Shown piece after piece: positions 7,355-16,454 of a stretch of 32,886 nt of DNA. Position numbers and translations under genes: made by a program. Position 1 is the stretch's first letter. Every line of letters begins with the position of its first letter. Source of the stretch: Geodermatophilus marinus (GTDB lineage: Bacteria; Actinomycetota; Actinomycetes; Mycobacteriales; Geodermatophilaceae); assembly GCF_003428645.1 (NCBI RefSeq), contig NZ_QVQH01000037.1:1-32886 (forward strand), given 5' to 3'. A model generated the notes under the pieces. That model was not told the origin of the DNA. It did not search any database and worked only from the letters and a program-made list of their open reading frames with translations.

Positions 7355-8685
7355 GGGGCCTCCTCGAGGCGGTAGCGGGCGAGCACGGGGATGCTGGCGA
7401 GCACGAGCAGGGCCGGGACGACGGTGAAGCCCAGCCGGACGGCCAGCAGCGCCGAGCCCGGCTGGGCGACCACCTCGTCGCCGGTGGACGACACGTACCC
7501 GGCCAGCGCCAGCAGCCCGCCCAGCAGGCCGGGTCCGACGGCCAGACCCAGCGTCTCCGCCGCCGTCCAGACGCCGGTGAAGACCCCCGCGCGCCGGTGC
7601 CCGGAGGCGACCTCGTCCGCGGCGATGACGTCAGGGAGCATCGCCAGCGGGAACATCTGCATGCCGGCGTACCCGGTCCCCACCAGGACCACGAGCGGGA
7701 AAGCCGCCGCGGTGCCGCCGTCCGGGACCGCGACCAGCAGCGCCGCCGCCACGGCGAACAGCCCCGAGGAGAGCAGCAGCCCCGCCCGCTTGCCCAGGGT
7801 CCGGCTGACCCGCAGCCACAGCGGCATCACGAGGACGGCGGGCGCGACCAGCGCGGCGAACAGCAGCGACCCCGCGGCCGGGTCGCCGAGCACCTGGCGC
7901 GAGTAGTAGGGGACCCCGGCGAGCATCACGCCGATGCCCAGCGCCTGGACCACGAAGCCGGTGAGCAGCACCCGGAACGGCCGCGACCGCCAGGCCAGCC
8001 GCAGGGTCGTGACCAGCCGGCCCTCGCTGCGCACCCGGGTGAGGGTGGGGGCCGAGCGGGTGCCGGCGACCGCGCCGAGCATCCCGCCGGCCAGCAGCAC
8101 CGCCACGAACACGGCCATCGCGAGGTACCCGGCCCGCCCGCCACCGGCCAGGTCCACGACCGCCGGCGCGCCCGCCCCGGCGAGCAGGATGCCCACGGCC
8201 AGGGCGGCGACCCGCCAGGACATGAGGGTGGCCCGCTCGGCGGGGTCGTCGGTGATCTCGGCCGGCTGGGCCACGTAGGGCACCTGGAAGCAGGCGTAGG
8301 CGGTGGCCGCCAGGAGGAAGGTGACGGCCACCCACGTCCCGGCCGCCGCGGGTGGCGCGCCGGGGCCGGCGAAGACGAGGACGAACAGCGGGGGCAGGGC
8401 GAGCCCGCCGGCCAGCATCCACGGCCGGCGCGGCCCCCAGGGGCTGCCGGTGCGGTCGGACCGGGCGCCCACCCAGGGGTTGAGCAGCACGTCCCAGGCC
8501 TTCGGGGCGAGCACGACCAGGCCGGCCACGGCCGCGGCGACGCCGAGCACGTCGGTCAGGTAGTACAGCAGCAGCAGGCCGGGCACCGTCCCGAAAGCCG
8601 CCGTCCCGATGGACCCGAGGGCGTAGCCGACGTGCGTCCCGCGGCCGAGGCGCGGGCGGGCCGGTACCGGCGGGACGGCGGTCAC
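7351..8685 (-). CDS. MFS transporter of the GPH (glycoside-pentoside-hexuronide) type
   Basis: A 444-residue integral membrane protein with about twelve hydrophobic segments. The loop after helix 2 reads R-S-D-R-T-G-S-P-W-G-P-R-R-P-W, the hallmark of GPH/MFS_2 cation symporters. The family usually carries sugars or other organic solutes with H+ or Na+, but many actinobacterial members are uncharacterised. A TTG at 8694 would also open the frame, but it lies within a TAGGTT -10 box; the GTG at 8685, 7 bases after that box, fits a leaderless start and is preferred. The stop overlaps the GTG of the decarboxylase gene, making a two-gene operon. Confidence 0.86.
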   Translation of the reverse strand: MTAVPPVPARPRLGRGTHVGYALGSIGTAAFGTVPGLLLLYYLTDVLGVAAAVAGLVVLAPKAWDVLLNPWVGARSDRTGSPWGPRRPWMLAGGLALPPLFVLVFAGPGAPPAAAGTWVAVTFLLAATAYACFQVPYVAQPAEITDDPAERATLMSWRVAALAVGILLAGAGAPAVVDLAGGGRAGYLAMAVFVAVLLAGGMLGAVAGTRSAPTLTRVRSEGRLVTTLRLAWRSRPFRVLLTGFVVQALGIGVMLAGVPYYSRQVLGDPAAGSLLFAALVAPAVLVMPLWLRVSRTLGKRAGLLLSSGLFAVAAALLVAVPDGGTAAAFPLVVLVGTGYAGMQMFPLAMLPDVIAADEVASGHRRAGVFTGVWTAAETLGLAVGPGLLGGLLALAGYVSSTGDEVVAQPGSALLAVRLGFTVVPALLVLASIPVLARYRLEEAP

Positions 8686-8692
8686 CCGGCGC

Positions 8693-8698
8693 AACCTA
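8693..8698 (-). promoter_or_regulatory. Predicted -10 box (TAGGTT) of leaderless transporter gene
   Basis: TAGGTT on the minus strand ends 7 bases before the GTG at 8685. It covers the alternative TTG start at 8694-8692, which argues against that start. Confidence 0.5.
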
Positions 8699-8713
8699 GC
8701 GCCCCTGCCCTGC

Positions 8714-9427
8714 TCAGCCGAGGGAGCGCAGCTCCTGGACCCACGGGGCGACGGCGTCCTGCAGGCCGGTGTTGGCGTAGACGAACCACACCGTGGCGAG
8801 CACGAACGCCGGCGCCAGCACCGCCTTCTCCAGTGTCGTCCCCGTCTTCAGCGGGGTCAGCGCGAGGCGGCAGCGCTTGACCAGCCACACCACCGGCACC
8901 GGCACGCCCTGGGTGGTGATGGCGTCACCGGCGATGTGGGTGAGCACCCCGAGCGCGACCGCCCAGGGCAGCCAGGCCGGTGGCGGCATGTGGTCGAGGA
9001 GCAGCCAGGCCCCGCCCCAGGAGAGCACCAGGTTGCCGACGACGGTGTTCTCCGCCCGGCCAGGGATCACGAAGTGCAGCGCGCGCAGCGCCAGCCCGAT
9101 GGCCAGCGCCAGGAGCAGCAGGCTCGACCAGTAGGCGTCGGCCGCGGCCAGGGCGAACGCGCCGAAGGCCAGCGGCGCCAGCAGGGCGTCGTGGGTGCCC
9201 CAGCGGTGCCCCTGCGCGAGCCGGCCGATCGCCCCGGACGGGACGTCGGTGACCGGGCCCCACATGTCCGACACGGTGGAACCGGAGTGGTCGAGGTCCG
9301 GGAGCATCGCCATCCCGCCGGCGGCGGCGACCCAGGCGGCCTGGGCCACGGGCCCCTGCACGGGCGCCCACGGCAGCGTCGCGGCGCCGGCGGCGAGCCC
9401 GGAGAGCGCGTGCGAGTGACCGAGCAC
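8714..9427 (-). CDS. Membrane-bound metal-dependent hydrolase, YdjM/DUF457 family
   Basis: A 237-residue polytopic membrane protein with about five hydrophobic segments. The conserved polar residues of the YdjM-like family are present: G-H-S-H near the N-terminus, L-P-D-L-D-H (about residue 41), H-R-W-G-T-H-D (about residue 72) and a later H-I-A-G-D. These are thought to bind metal; the biochemical role of the family is poorly known. The GTG at 9427 starts just before the conserved G-H-S-H and has a GACCCT box 6 bases upstream, so it is probably leaderless. It is separated from the transporter gene by 28 bases containing that gene's promoter. The palindromic element at 9492-9552 lies upstream. 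Confidence 0.82.
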   Translation of the reverse strand: MLGHSHALSGLAAGAATLPWAPVQGPVAQAAWVAAAGGMAMLPDLDHSGSTVSDMWGPVTDVPSGAIGRLAQGHRWGTHDALLAPLAFGAFALAAADAYWSSLLLLALAIGLALRALHFVIPGRAENTVVGNLVLSWGGAWLLLDHMPPPAWLPWAVALGVLTHIAGDAITTQGVPVPVVWLVKRCRLALTPLKTGTTLEKAVLAPAFVLATVWFVYANTGLQDAVAPWVQELRSLG

Positions 9428-9491
9428 GCACAGAGGGTCTCGCCGGCCTGGGCGGACGTGCGGGACCCCGCCGTCCGGGCGTGTCGCCGCC

Positions 9492-9552
9492 GGCCCCGTC
9501 CCGGGGCCCACCCCGAGCGTGCGAGGGGTGGGGAGGACGGGGTCCTTTCTCA
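9492..9552 (-). repeat. Intergenic palindromic element, copy A (short form)
   Basis: A 61-bp element whose ends pair: GGCCCCGTCC (9492-9501) with GGACGGGGTCC (9535-9545), one base bulged. An inner stem of CCACCCC with GGGGTGG follows and the tip contains GAGCGTGCGAG. On the minus strand it begins with the TGA of the DUF6104-like gene. The 23 bases at 9530-9552 match those at 22618-22640 with one difference. It may work as a terminator or RNA-stabilising hairpin. Confidence 0.75.
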
Positions 9553-9729
9553 GTCGTCGTCGTCCGTGCCGCCGCGGGCCAGCCAGGTGGCCAGCCGCTC
9601 GACCGGCACCTCGAAGTCCGGGTGCTGGTCGACGAACGCCTGCATCTGGTCGGCCAGCCAGGCGAGGGTCACCTGCTCCTCGCCCCGCCGGTCGGCCAGC
9701 TCCTCCAGGCCCCGGTCGGTGAAGTACAC
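9550..9729 (-). CDS. Small acidic-tailed protein downstream of kgd (DUF6104-like)
   Basis: A 59-residue protein starting V-Y-F-T-D-R-G-L-E-E-L, continuing with V-T-L-A-W-L-A-D-Q-M-Q-A-F-V-D and P-D-F-E-V-P-V-E-R-L-A-T-W-L-A-R, and ending in four Asp. The sequence matches what I remember of a conserved actinobacterial small protein (DUF6104) coded next to the 2-oxoglutarate dehydrogenase gene. It looks like an all-helical soluble protein. The GTG at 9729 is 12 bases after the kgd stop, so the two are one operon, which suggests a role linked to the KGD complex; no function is established. Its stop codon is the first codon of palindromic element A. Confidence 0.82.
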   Translation of the reverse strand: MYFTDRGLEELADRRGEEQVTLAWLADQMQAFVDQHPDFEVPVERLATWLARGGTDDDD

Positions 9730-9741
9730 GACTCGCGCCCC

Positions 9742-12700
9742 TCAGCCGGAGAAGGCCTCGGCGACCAGCCGCTTCTGCTCGACGTCGTGCACCTTGGCCG
9801 AGCCGACGGCCGGGCTGGCCGAGGCCTTCCGGCTGACCCGGCGCAGGCGCCGCCCGGACGGCAGGTGCTCGGGCAGGTTGACCGCCATGAACTGCCAGGC
9901 GCCCATGTTCGCCGGCTCCTCCTGCACCCAGACCACGTCGGAGGCGTTCGGGTAGCGCTCGAGCGCGGCGACGACCTGCTCGGCCGGCAGCGGGTAGAGC
10001 TGCTCCACCCGGACCACCGCGGTGTCGGCGGTGCCGTCGGCCTCGCGCTGGGCGAACAGGTCGTAGGCGACCTTGCCGCTGCAGAGCAGCACCCTGCGGA
10101 CGGCGGCGTCGTCGAGCGGCTCCCCGCCCACGCCCGGGTCGGGCAGGACCGGCCGGAAGGACTCGTCGGTGAAGTCCGCGACCGGGCTGACCGCCGCCTT
10201 GGCGCGCAGCAGGGACTTGGGCGTGAACACCACCAGCGGCCGGTGCACCGAGGACAGCCCCTGGCGGCGCAGCAGGTGGAAGTAGTTGCCCGGCGTCGAG
10301 CAGTTGGCGACCGTCATGTTGTTCTCGGCGCACAGCTGCAGGAAGCGCTCGATCCGCCCGCTGGAGTGGTCCGGCCCCTGGCCCTCGAGGCCGTGGGGCA
10401 GCAGGAGCACGACCCCGGAGCGCTGCCCCCACTTCGCCTCGCCCGAGCTGATGAACTCGTCGATGACCATCTGCGCCCCGTCGACGAAGTCGCCGAACTG
10501 GGCCTCCCAGAGCACCAGCGCCTTCGGGTTGGCCACCGAGTAGCCGTACTCGAAGCCCAGGGCCGCGTACTCGGAGAGCAGCGAGTCGTAGACGAAGAAC
10601 TTCGCCTGGTCCTCGGACAGGTGCCCCAGCGGGGTGTACTCGCGGCCGGTCTCCCGGTCGATGAGCACCGAGTGCCGCTGCACGAACGTGCCGCGCCGGG
10701 AGTCCTGCCCGGCCAGGCGCACGGGGACGCCCTGCATGAGCAGCGACCCGAAGGCCAGCAGCTCGCCCATCGCCCAGTCGACGCCGCCCTCGCTGACCAT
10801 CGCGGCGCGCCGCTCGAGCAACCGCTTGAGCTTCGGGTGGACGGTGAAGTCCTCGGGCAGCGAGACGTGCGCGTCGCCGACGGCCTTGAGCACCTCGGTG
10901 CTGATCGCGGTGGCGACCGGCTCCTCGACGGCGGGCTGGTCCATGGCCGGCTCGGGCTGCGGGGTCTCCGTCGAGTCGTGGGTCTCGGCAAAGGCCCGCT
11001 CCAGCTGGCCGCGGTAGTCCTTGAGCGCCTCCTCGGCCTCGGCCAGGGTGATGTCACCCCGGCCGATGAGCGCCTCGGTGTAGAGCTTCCGGACCGAGCG
11101 CTTGCGGTCGATGATGTCGTACATCAGCGGCTGGGTCATCGACGGGTCGTCGCCCTCGTTGTGCCCGCGCCGGCGGTAGCAGACCAGGTCGATGACGACG
11201 TCCTTGCGGAACTCCTGCCGGTAGTCGACCGCCAGCCGGGCCACCCGGACGCAGGCCTCGGGGTCGTCGCCGTTCACGTGGAAGACCGGCGCGCCGATCA
11301 TCCGCGCCACGTCGGTCGAGTAGAGGCTCGACCGGGCGGCGGCCGGCGAGGTGGTGAACCCGACCTGGTTGTTGATGACGACGTGCACCGTGCCGCCGGT
11401 GCGGTAGCCGCGCAGCTGGGAGAGGTTGAGCGTCTCGGCGACCACGCCCTGCCCGGCGAACGCGGAGTCGCCGTGCAGCAGGACCGGGAGGACGGTGAAG
11501 CCGCTCTCGCCCTTGTCGATCATGTCCTGCTTGGCCCGCGCGATGCCCTCGAGCACCGGGTTGACCGTCTCCAGGTGGGAGGGGTTGCTGGCCAGGGAGA
11601 CCGCGATGGACCGGCCCTGGTCGAACGGGTTCTGGAAGGTGCCCTCGGCGCCGAGGTGGTACTTGACGTCACCGGAGCCCTGCACCGTGCCCGGGTCGAT
11701 GTTCCCCTCGAACTCGCCGAAGATCTTGGCGTAGCTCTTGCCGAGGACGTTGGCGAGGACGTTGAGCCGGCCGCGGTGGGCCATCCCGATCGCCACCTCG
11801 TCCAGGCCGTACTCGGTGCCGGCGACCAGCACCTCGTCGAGCAGCGGGATCACCGACTCGCCGCCCTCGAGGCTGAACCGCTTCTGCCCGACGTACTTGG
11901 TCTGCAGGAACGTCTCGAAGGCCTCCGCGGCGTTGAGCCGGCCGAGGACGTGCTTCTGCTTCTCCCGGTCGGGCTGCTCGTGCTTGAGCTCGACCCGCTG
12001 CTGGAGCCACTCGCGCTCCTCGGGGTCGGTGATGTGCATGTACTCCACGCCGACGGTGCGGCAGTAGGAGTTGCGCAGGACGCCGAGCAGGTCGCGCAGG
12101 GCCATGAGCCGCTCGCCGGCGAACCCGCCGACGGGGAACTCGCGGTCGAGGTCCCACAGCGTGAGGCCGTGCTGGAGGATGTCGAGGTCCGGGTGGCTGC
12201 GGACCTTGAACTCCAGCGGGTCGGTGTCGGCCATCAGGTGGCCGTTGCGCCGGTAGGCCTCGATGACCTCGATGACCCGGGCTTCCTTGTCGATCTCGCC
12301 CTCGCGGCTGACCCGCACGTCCGGCATCCAGCGCACCGGCTCGTAGGGGATGCGCAGCGAGCGGAAGACCTCGTCGTAGAAGCCGTCCTGGCCCAGCAGC
12401 AGCTGGTGCAGCCGGCGGAGGAAGTCGCCGGACTCGGCGCCCTGGATGATCCGGTGGTCGTAGGTCGAGGTCAGCGTGATGATCTTGCTGACCGCCATGT
12501 CGGTGAGCGCCTGCGGGCTCATCCCCTGGAACTCGGCGGGGTACTCCATGGCCCCGACGCCGATGATCGCGCCCTGGCCGGCGGTGAGCCGCGGCACCGA
12601 GTGGTTGGTCCCGATCGTCCCGGGGTTGGTGAGGCTGATCGTGGTGCCGGAGAAGTCCTCGAGGGTGAGCTTGTTGTTGCGGGCGCGCCGGATGATGTCC

Positions 12701-13614
12701 TCGTAGGCCGCCCAGAACTGGGCGAAGTCCATCCGCTCGGCCGCCTTGATGGAGGCGACGACGAGCGACCGGGAGCCGTCGGCCTTGGGCAGGTCGATGG
12801 CCAGCCCGAAGTTGACGTGCTCCGGCTGCACGAGGGTCGGCTTCCCGTCGACCTCGGCGTAGGCGTTGTTTATGTTCGGGAAGTCGTCGAGGGCCCGGAC
12901 CAGCGCGTAGCCGATCAGGTGGGTGAACGAGACCTTCCCGCCCCGCGCGCGGGCGAGGTGGTTGTTGATGACGATGCGGTTGTCGGCCAGCAGCTTGGCC
13001 GGCACCGCGCGCACGCTGGTCGCCGTCGGGACGGTCAACGAGGCGTTCATGTTCTTGACGACGCTGGCCGCCGCCCCGCGCAGCGGGGTCCGCTTCGGGC
13101 CCTCGTCGTCGTCGGTGGAGGCGGCCGGCCTGGCGGCGGCCGGCTTCCCGGCCGCGGGCTTCGCTGCGGCGGGCTTCGCGGGGGCGGGTCCGCCGTCGGC
13201 GGCCTCGGTGGCCGGCTTCGCGGCCGCGGGCTTCGCTGCGGCGGGCTTCGCGGGGGCGGGTCCGCCGTCGGCGGCCTCGGTGGCCGGCTTCGCGGCCGCG
13301 GGCTTCGCTGCGGCGGGCCCGGCGGCGGGCTGCCGGGCCTGGTCGGCCTGCCCCGCCGGCTGCGGGCGCTGCCCCTGCCGGGGGCCGGCCGGCGCCTCCT
13401 GCCGAGCGCCCTGGCGCTGGCGGTCGTCGGTGGCGCCCACCGGGCTGCCCGGGCGGTAGTCGGCGAAGAACTCGTGCCAGGCCTGGTCCACGCTGGACGG
13501 GTCGGCCTGGTACTGCTGGTACATCTCCTCGACCAGCCACTCGTTGGTGCCGAAGCCCGCCACCGCGGACGACGAGGATGTGGTGGACGGCCGGGGTGAG
13601 CTGGAGCTTGACAC
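9742..13614 (-). CDS. kgd: Multifunctional 2-oxoglutarate decarboxylase/dehydrogenase E1 fused to succinyltransferase E2 (KGD)
   Basis: The 1290-residue actinobacterial enzyme feeds 2-oxoglutarate to succinyl-CoA in the TCA cycle. Residues 17-55 form the E1-type N-terminal helix ([12 protein letters not shown]). About 60-185 is a Pro/Ala/Lys linker with tandem repeats. About 190-410 is the E2 acyltransferase core with D-H-R-I-I-Q-G near residue 385. The rest is the TPP-dependent E1 with [10 protein letters not shown] (about 610) and G-D-S-A-F-A-G-Q-G (about 718). There is no lipoyl domain, as expected for KGD. The GTG start at 13614 precedes a Ser-rich stretch typical of the family. A TAGACT box at 13669-13664 suggests a leader of about 45 bases. 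The small gene at 9550 follows in the same operon. In mycobacteria this enzyme is controlled by the FHA protein GarA, not seen here. Confidence 0.96.
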   Translation of the reverse strand: MSSSSSPRPSTTSSSSAVAGFGTNEWLVEEMYQQYQADPSSVDQAWHEFFADYRPGSPVGATDDRQRQGARQEAPAGPRQGQRPQPAGQADQARQPAAGPAAAKPAAAKPATEAADGGPAPAKPAAAKPAAAKPATEAADGGPAPAKPAAAKPAAGKPAAARPAASTDDDEGPKRTPLRGAAASVVKNMNASLTVPTATSVRAVPAKLLADNRIVINNHLARARGGKVSFTHLIGYALVRALDDFPNINNAYAEVDGKPTLVQPEHVNFGLAIDLPKADGSRSLVVASIKAAERMDFAQFWAAYEDIIRRARNNKLTLEDFSGTTISLTNPGTIGTNHSVPRLTAGQGAIIGVGAMEYPAEFQGMSPQALTDMAVSKIITLTSTYDHRIIQGAESGDFLRRLHQLLLGQDGFYDEVFRSLRIPYEPVRWMPDVRVSREGEIDKEARVIEVIEAYRRNGHLMADTDPLEFKVRSHPDLDILQHGLTLWDLDREFPVGGFAGERLMALRDLLGVLRNSYCRTVGVEYMHITDPEEREWLQQRVELKHEQPDREKQKHVLGRLNAAEAFETFLQTKYVGQKRFSLEGGESVIPLLDEVLVAGTEYGLDEVAIGMAHRGRLNVLANVLGKSYAKIFGEFEGNIDPGTVQGSGDVKYHLGAEGTFQNPFDQGRSIAVSLASNPSHLETVNPVLEGIARAKQDMIDKGESGFTVLPVLLHGDSAFAGQGVVAETLNLSQLRGYRTGGTVHVVINNQVGFTTSPAAARSSLYSTDVARMIGAPVFHVNGDDPEACVRVARLAVDYRQEFRKDVVIDLVCYRRRGHNEGDDPSMTQPLMYDIIDRKRSVRKLYTEALIGRGDITLAEAEEALKDYRGQLERAFAETHDSTETPQPEPAMDQPAVEEPVATAISTEVLKAVGDAHVSLPEDFTVHPKLKRLLERRAAMVSEGGVDWAMGELLAFGSLLMQGVPVRLAGQDSRRGTFVQRHSVLIDRETGREYTPLGHLSEDQAKFFVYDSLLSEYAALGFEYGYSVANPKALVLWEAQFGDFVDGAQMVIDEFISSGEAKWGQRSGVVLLLPHGLEGQGPDHSSGRIERFLQLCAENNMTVANCSTPGNYFHLLRRQGLSSVHRPLVVFTPKSLLRAKAAVSPVADFTDESFRPVLPDPGVGGEPLDDAAVRRVLLCSGKVAYDLFAQREADGTADTAVVRVEQLYPLPAEQVVAALERYPNASDVVWVQEEPANMGAWQFMAVNLPEHLPSGRRLRRVSRKASASPAVGSAKVHDVEQKRLVAEAFSG
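13151..13318. repeat. 72-bp tandem repeat in the KGD linker
   Basis: Two full 72-bp units (13151-13222, 13223-13294) and a 24-base partial third follow each other with essentially no differences. Each codes for 24 residues of Ala/Lys/Pro with a T-E-A-A-D-G-G core. The near identity points to recent duplication, and copy number can change without frame shift. Confidence 0.85.
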
Positions 13615-13663
13615 GGGGTCGAGTGCCTCTTCGTCGTCGTGGACGGGTCTGGACCGGGTGCCG

Positions 13664-13669
13664 AGTCTA
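13664..13669 (-). promoter_or_regulatory. Predicted -10 box (TAGACT) of kgd
   Basis: TAGACT on the minus strand stands 49 bases before the kgd GTG, inside the 111-base gap between the ankyrin gene and kgd. It is the only good -10 match in that gap. No clear -35 box is visible. Confidence 0.4.
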
Positions 13670-13725
13670 CGCCCGACGCCCCCGGTCCGAGCCCGGGCAC
13701 GCGCGACCCGGCGCCGGTGGGGAGG

Positions 13726-14541
13726 TCAGTCGGTGGCGCCCCGGGCGACGAGCAGGTCGACGACCGCGTCGTGCCCGCCGGCCCGCCCCGCGTCGTCCCG
13801 GCGGTTGCGCGCGGCGGCCACCCGGCTGATGTCCAGGGCGCTGGCCCCGTCGCTGGTGGTGGCGTTGACGTCGGCCCCGGCGTCGAGCAGCGCCCGGACG
13901 ACGTCCGGGGCGGTGCCGTCCGCGCCGCCCTCCACGGCACGGTGCAGGGCGCTGCGGCCGCTGTCGGGGTCCCGGCGGTTGACGTCGGCGCCGGCGTCCA
14001 GCAGCAGCCGGACCAGTTCCAGGTGGCCGCCGCCGGCCGCGGCGTGCAGCGCGCCGCCGTCCGCGGCGGCACCGCGGTCCAGGAGGGTCCGCGCCGTGCC
14101 GGCCGCCCCCCCGACCGCCGCCCAGGTGAGCAGGTCGACGCCGGTCACCGGGTCGGCGAGGGGCGCCCCGGCGTCGAGCTCGGCGGCCAGCTGGTCGACG
14201 TCGTCCAGGTAGGCGGCGCTCGGCGCGTCGACCGCCGCCCCGAGCTCGCGGAGCAGGGCGACGAGGTCCGGGGCGAACTCGAGCGCAGTGTGCAGCGGGG
14301 TGCGGTCGTGCTCGGTCCGGGCGTCGAGGTCCGCTCCCGCGCCGGCCAGGACGCGCACGATCTCGGCCCGGCCCTCGGCGACGGCCAGGTGCAGCGGCGT
14401 CCAGCCGCCCAGGCCGTCGCGCTCGACGGTGGCGGTGAGGAGGCGGGGCGACTCGCCGATCGCGCTGCGGACGGACTCGGTGTCGCCGTCAGCGACGAGC
14501 CGGGCGAGCCGCTGGGCGGTCATCCGGGTGGTCATGGGCAT
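13726..14541 (-). CDS. Ankyrin-repeat protein
   Basis: A 271-residue soluble protein built almost wholly from ankyrin repeats. Clear copies are G-W-T-P-L-H-L-A-V-A-E-G-R-A-E-I-V near residue 47, D-R-T-P-L-H-T-A-L near 80, G-A-L-H-A-A-A-G-G-G-H-L-E-L-V-R-L-L-L-D-A-G-A-D-V-N near 165-195 and S-A-L-H-R-A-V-E-G-G near 200; others are degenerate. No signal peptide or enzymatic domain is seen, so it is probably a protein-interaction module of unknown partner. Three in-frame ATGs (14541, 14535, 14523) are possible; none has a strong ribosome site, so the start is uncertain by a few residues. It lies between the ABC permease gene and kgd on the same strand, preceded by palindromic element C. Confidence 0.85.
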   Translation of the reverse strand: MPMTTRMTAQRLARLVADGDTESVRSAIGESPRLLTATVERDGLGGWTPLHLAVAEGRAEIVRVLAGAGADLDARTEHDRTPLHTALEFAPDLVALLRELGAAVDAPSAAYLDDVDQLAAELDAGAPLADPVTGVDLLTWAAVGGAAGTARTLLDRGAAADGGALHAAAGGGHLELVRLLLDAGADVNRRDPDSGRSALHRAVEGGADGTAPDVVRALLDAGADVNATTSDGASALDISRVAAARNRRDDAGRAGGHDAVVDLLVARGATD

Positions 14542-14576
14542 CACGGTTCCGGTCGGGGGTGGGTGCCGCGGGCGGC

Positions 14577-14691
14577 GGCCCCGTCCGGGGCGCCGCCCCG
14601 GGCTCGCTCGGGACGGGGAGGTGGGGAGCACCTCCAGGGTCCCGCCCCGAGCCCGCGGGCGGCGGGGGAGGGGGACGGGTCCCCCTCCTCA
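14577..14691 (-). repeat. Intergenic palindromic element, copy C (long form)
   Basis: A 115-bp element that begins, on the minus strand, with the TGA of the ABC permease gene. It shares the GGCCCCGTCC end (14577-14586) and a CCGCCCCG-GCTC core with copies A and B, and an inner G-A-G-C-C-C-G-C-G type tip with copy B. It folds into several hairpins: GGAGGGGGA/TCCCCCTCC (14667-14675 and 14680-14688), GGAGGTG/CACCTCC (14617-14623 and 14629-14635) and CCCCGTCC/GGACGGGG (14579-14586 and 14611-14618). It is the most diverged copy. Confidence 0.65.
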
Positions 14692-15444
14692 GACCACGTC
14701 GCGGCGCACGGCGAGCAGGGTGCCGAGCAGGGCTGCCAGCAGACCGTATCCGAGCAGCAGCAGCCCGCCCTGCCAGGGCTCCAGGAGGTCCGGGCCCTCG
14801 AAGGTGGCCGTCAGCGCCTCCAGCGCACCCCCCGGCATCCACTTGTACGCCCCGGACGTGGCCGGGATCGACCGGATGATCGGCTCGATGACGAACAGGT
14901 AGACCAGGCCGCCGACGATGGCGCCCACCTGGTTGCGCAGCAGGGCGCCGATCCCCACGCCGATGACGGCGTAGATCACCAGCGCCAGGCCGCTGCTGGC
15001 GAGGATGCGCAGGTTGTCCCCCGTCAGCGCCGGGGCGTCGCCGCGGGCACCCGCGTAGACGGCCACCACCGCGTAGTTCACGGCCAGCACCAGGAGGGCG
15101 AAGGGGACCGCCGCCAGGGCGTACCCGACCAGCTTGGCGACGACCACGCGGCCGCGCCGGGGCGTGGTGAGGAACGTGGGGGTCGCCGTCCGGTGCCGGT
15201 ACTCCTGCGTCATCCCGATGATCCCGAGGATCAGGAACAGCACGGTCACGTTCGCCGCCGTGGCGAGGATGAGCTCCTCGTACTGCTCCGAGCCCACCGG
15301 CGGCAGCCCGCTCTCCGCGTTGCCGGCGAAGGAGGTGAACAGGACGGCGAAGCCGGCCACCATGGCGCAGGCGCCGAGCAGCAGCCCGATCCAGACGCGG
15401 GTGGTGAACAGCTTGGTCCACTCGGCGCGGACGAGCGCGGTCAT
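14689..15444 (-). CDS. ABC transporter permease (ABC-2 type)
   Basis: A 251-residue integral membrane protein, with an N-terminal V-R-A-E-W-T-K-L-F-T-T-R segment typical of ABC-2 exporter permeases and about six hydrophobic segments (roughly residues 18-42, 60-80, 103-130, 147-170, 174-195 and 225-245). The cytosolic Q-E-Y-R-H-R-T-A-T-P-T-F-L motif after helix 2 is common in actinobacterial members. The ATG at 15444 overlaps the stop of the ATPase gene (ATGA), so the pair makes one exporter. The substrate is not known. The stop codon forms the first bases of palindromic element C. Confidence 0.88.
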   Translation of the reverse strand: MTALVRAEWTKLFTTRVWIGLLLGACAMVAGFAVLFTSFAGNAESGLPPVGSEQYEELILATAANVTVLFLILGIIGMTQEYRHRTATPTFLTTPRRGRVVVAKLVGYALAAVPFALLVLAVNYAVVAVYAGARGDAPALTGDNLRILASSGLALVIYAVIGVGIGALLRNQVGAIVGGLVYLFVIEPIIRSIPATSGAYKWMPGGALEALTATFEGPDLLEPWQGGLLLLGYGLLAALLGTLLAVRRDVV

Positions 15445-16454
15445 CGTGCGGCTCCCGGGGTGGTCGGGTCGGCGGTCCCGGCGCCCGGCGCCGTGCCCGG
15501 CGACGTGCTCGGCGAGGTGGCGGCGAACTGCTCCTGGCCGGCGGTGAGGCGGAAGTAGAGGTCCTCGAGGCCGCTGCTCTCGGCGCGCAGCTCGTGCAGC
15601 TCGAGCTGCGCGGCGAACGCCCGGGCCCCGACGTCGGCCGGGGTGGCCCCGCGCACGGTCACCAGGCCGTCGTCCCCGCGGGTGGCGGCCAGGCCGGCGG
15701 CACCCAGGACGTCGGCCAGCCGGCCGGCCTCGGGGCTGCGGACCAGCACGGTGCCGGGACCCTGGGCGCCGGCCCGCAGCTCGGCGATGGAGCCCTCGCG
15801 GACCAGCCGGCCGGCGCCGACGATGACGACCCGGTCGGCGGTGTGCTCCATCTCCGAGAGCAGGTGGCTGGAGACCAGCACCGTGCGCCCCTCGTCGTGG
15901 GCCAGGTGCCGGATGAAGCCGCGCAGCCACTGGATGCCCTCGGGGTCCAGGCCGTTGGCCGGCTCGTCGAGCACCAGGACCGGCGGGTCGCCGAGCAGCG
16001 CGGTCGCCAGCGCCAGCCGCTGCCGCATGCCCAGCGAGTAGCCACCGGCACGGCGGCCGCCGGCGTCGGCGAGGCCGACCTGGGTGAGCGTCTCCTCGGC
16101 GCGGGACAGGGGGAGGCCGGCGGCGCGGCAGTAGACCCGCAGGTGGTTGCGGCCGGATCGGGCGGGGTGGAAGGCGGTCTCCAGGACCGCGCCCACGGTG
16201 CGCACCGGCGCAGGGAGGTCGGCGTAGCGGGCGCCGTTGAAGGTCGCGGTGCCGGAGTCGGGCTGCTCGAGGCCGAGCACCATGCGCATCGTCGTGGTCT
16301 TCCCGGCGCCGTTGGGCCCGAGGAAGCCGGTCACCGACCCGGGTTCCACGCTGAAGGTGAGGTCGTCGACGGCGCGGACGGCGCCGAAGGTCTTGGTGAG
16401 GCCCGTGACCTCGACCCGTACGGGGTCGCGGTGGGCCGTGCTGCCGGGGCGGAT
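15441..16454 (-). CDS. ABC transporter ATP-binding protein with an apparent ATC start
   Basis: The ATPase of the exporter. It has Walker A G-P-N-G-A-G-K-T-T-T, a signature region Y-S-L-G-M-R-Q-R-L, Walker B V-L-V-L-D-E-P-A-N-G-L-D and a C-terminal regulatory tail with a Pro/Thr/Ala-rich end. The nearest ATG/GTG/TTG in frame is the GTG at 16349, which would start inside the ATPase fold and remove the first strand and A-loop region. The codons upstream (V-R-V-E-V-T-G-L-T-K-T-F-G-A-V-R-A-V-D-D) are plainly family-like. The best start I can find is ATC at 16454, with GAGGAG 6 bases upstream, giving 337 residues. A sequencing error (ATC for ATG) or an upstream frameshift are alternatives. It is co-translated with the permease. 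Confidence 0.85.
   Translation of the reverse strand: MRPGSTAHRDPVRVEVTGLTKTFGAVRAVDDLTFSVEPGSVTGFLGPNGAGKTTTMRMVLGLEQPDSGTATFNGARYADLPAPVRTVGAVLETAFHPARSGRNHLRVYCRAAGLPLSRAEETLTQVGLADAGGRRAGGYSLGMRQRLALATALLGDPPVLVLDEPANGLDPEGIQWLRGFIRHLAHDEGRTVLVSSHLLSEMEHTADRVVIVGAGRLVREGSIAELRAGAQGPGTVLVRSPEAGRLADVLGAAGLAATRGDDGLVTVRGATPADVGARAFAAQLELHELRAESSGLEDLYFRLTAGQEQFAATSPSTSPGTAPGAGTADPTTPGAAR

Noticed and set aside
5492..7375. 627-residue plus-strand frame opposite the SRPBCC and decarboxylase genes
   Set aside because: Antisense shadow; crosses the intergenic gap and shows no family pattern.
8686..8694. TTG start of the transporter at 8694
   Set aside because: It lies inside the TAGGTT box; the GTG at 8685 fits the leaderless pattern and family length.
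9481..13599. 1372-residue open frame on the plus strand opposite kgd
   Set aside because: Exactly antisense to a clear KGD enzyme; the translation is a Leu/Val/Gly/His-rich shadow without motifs.
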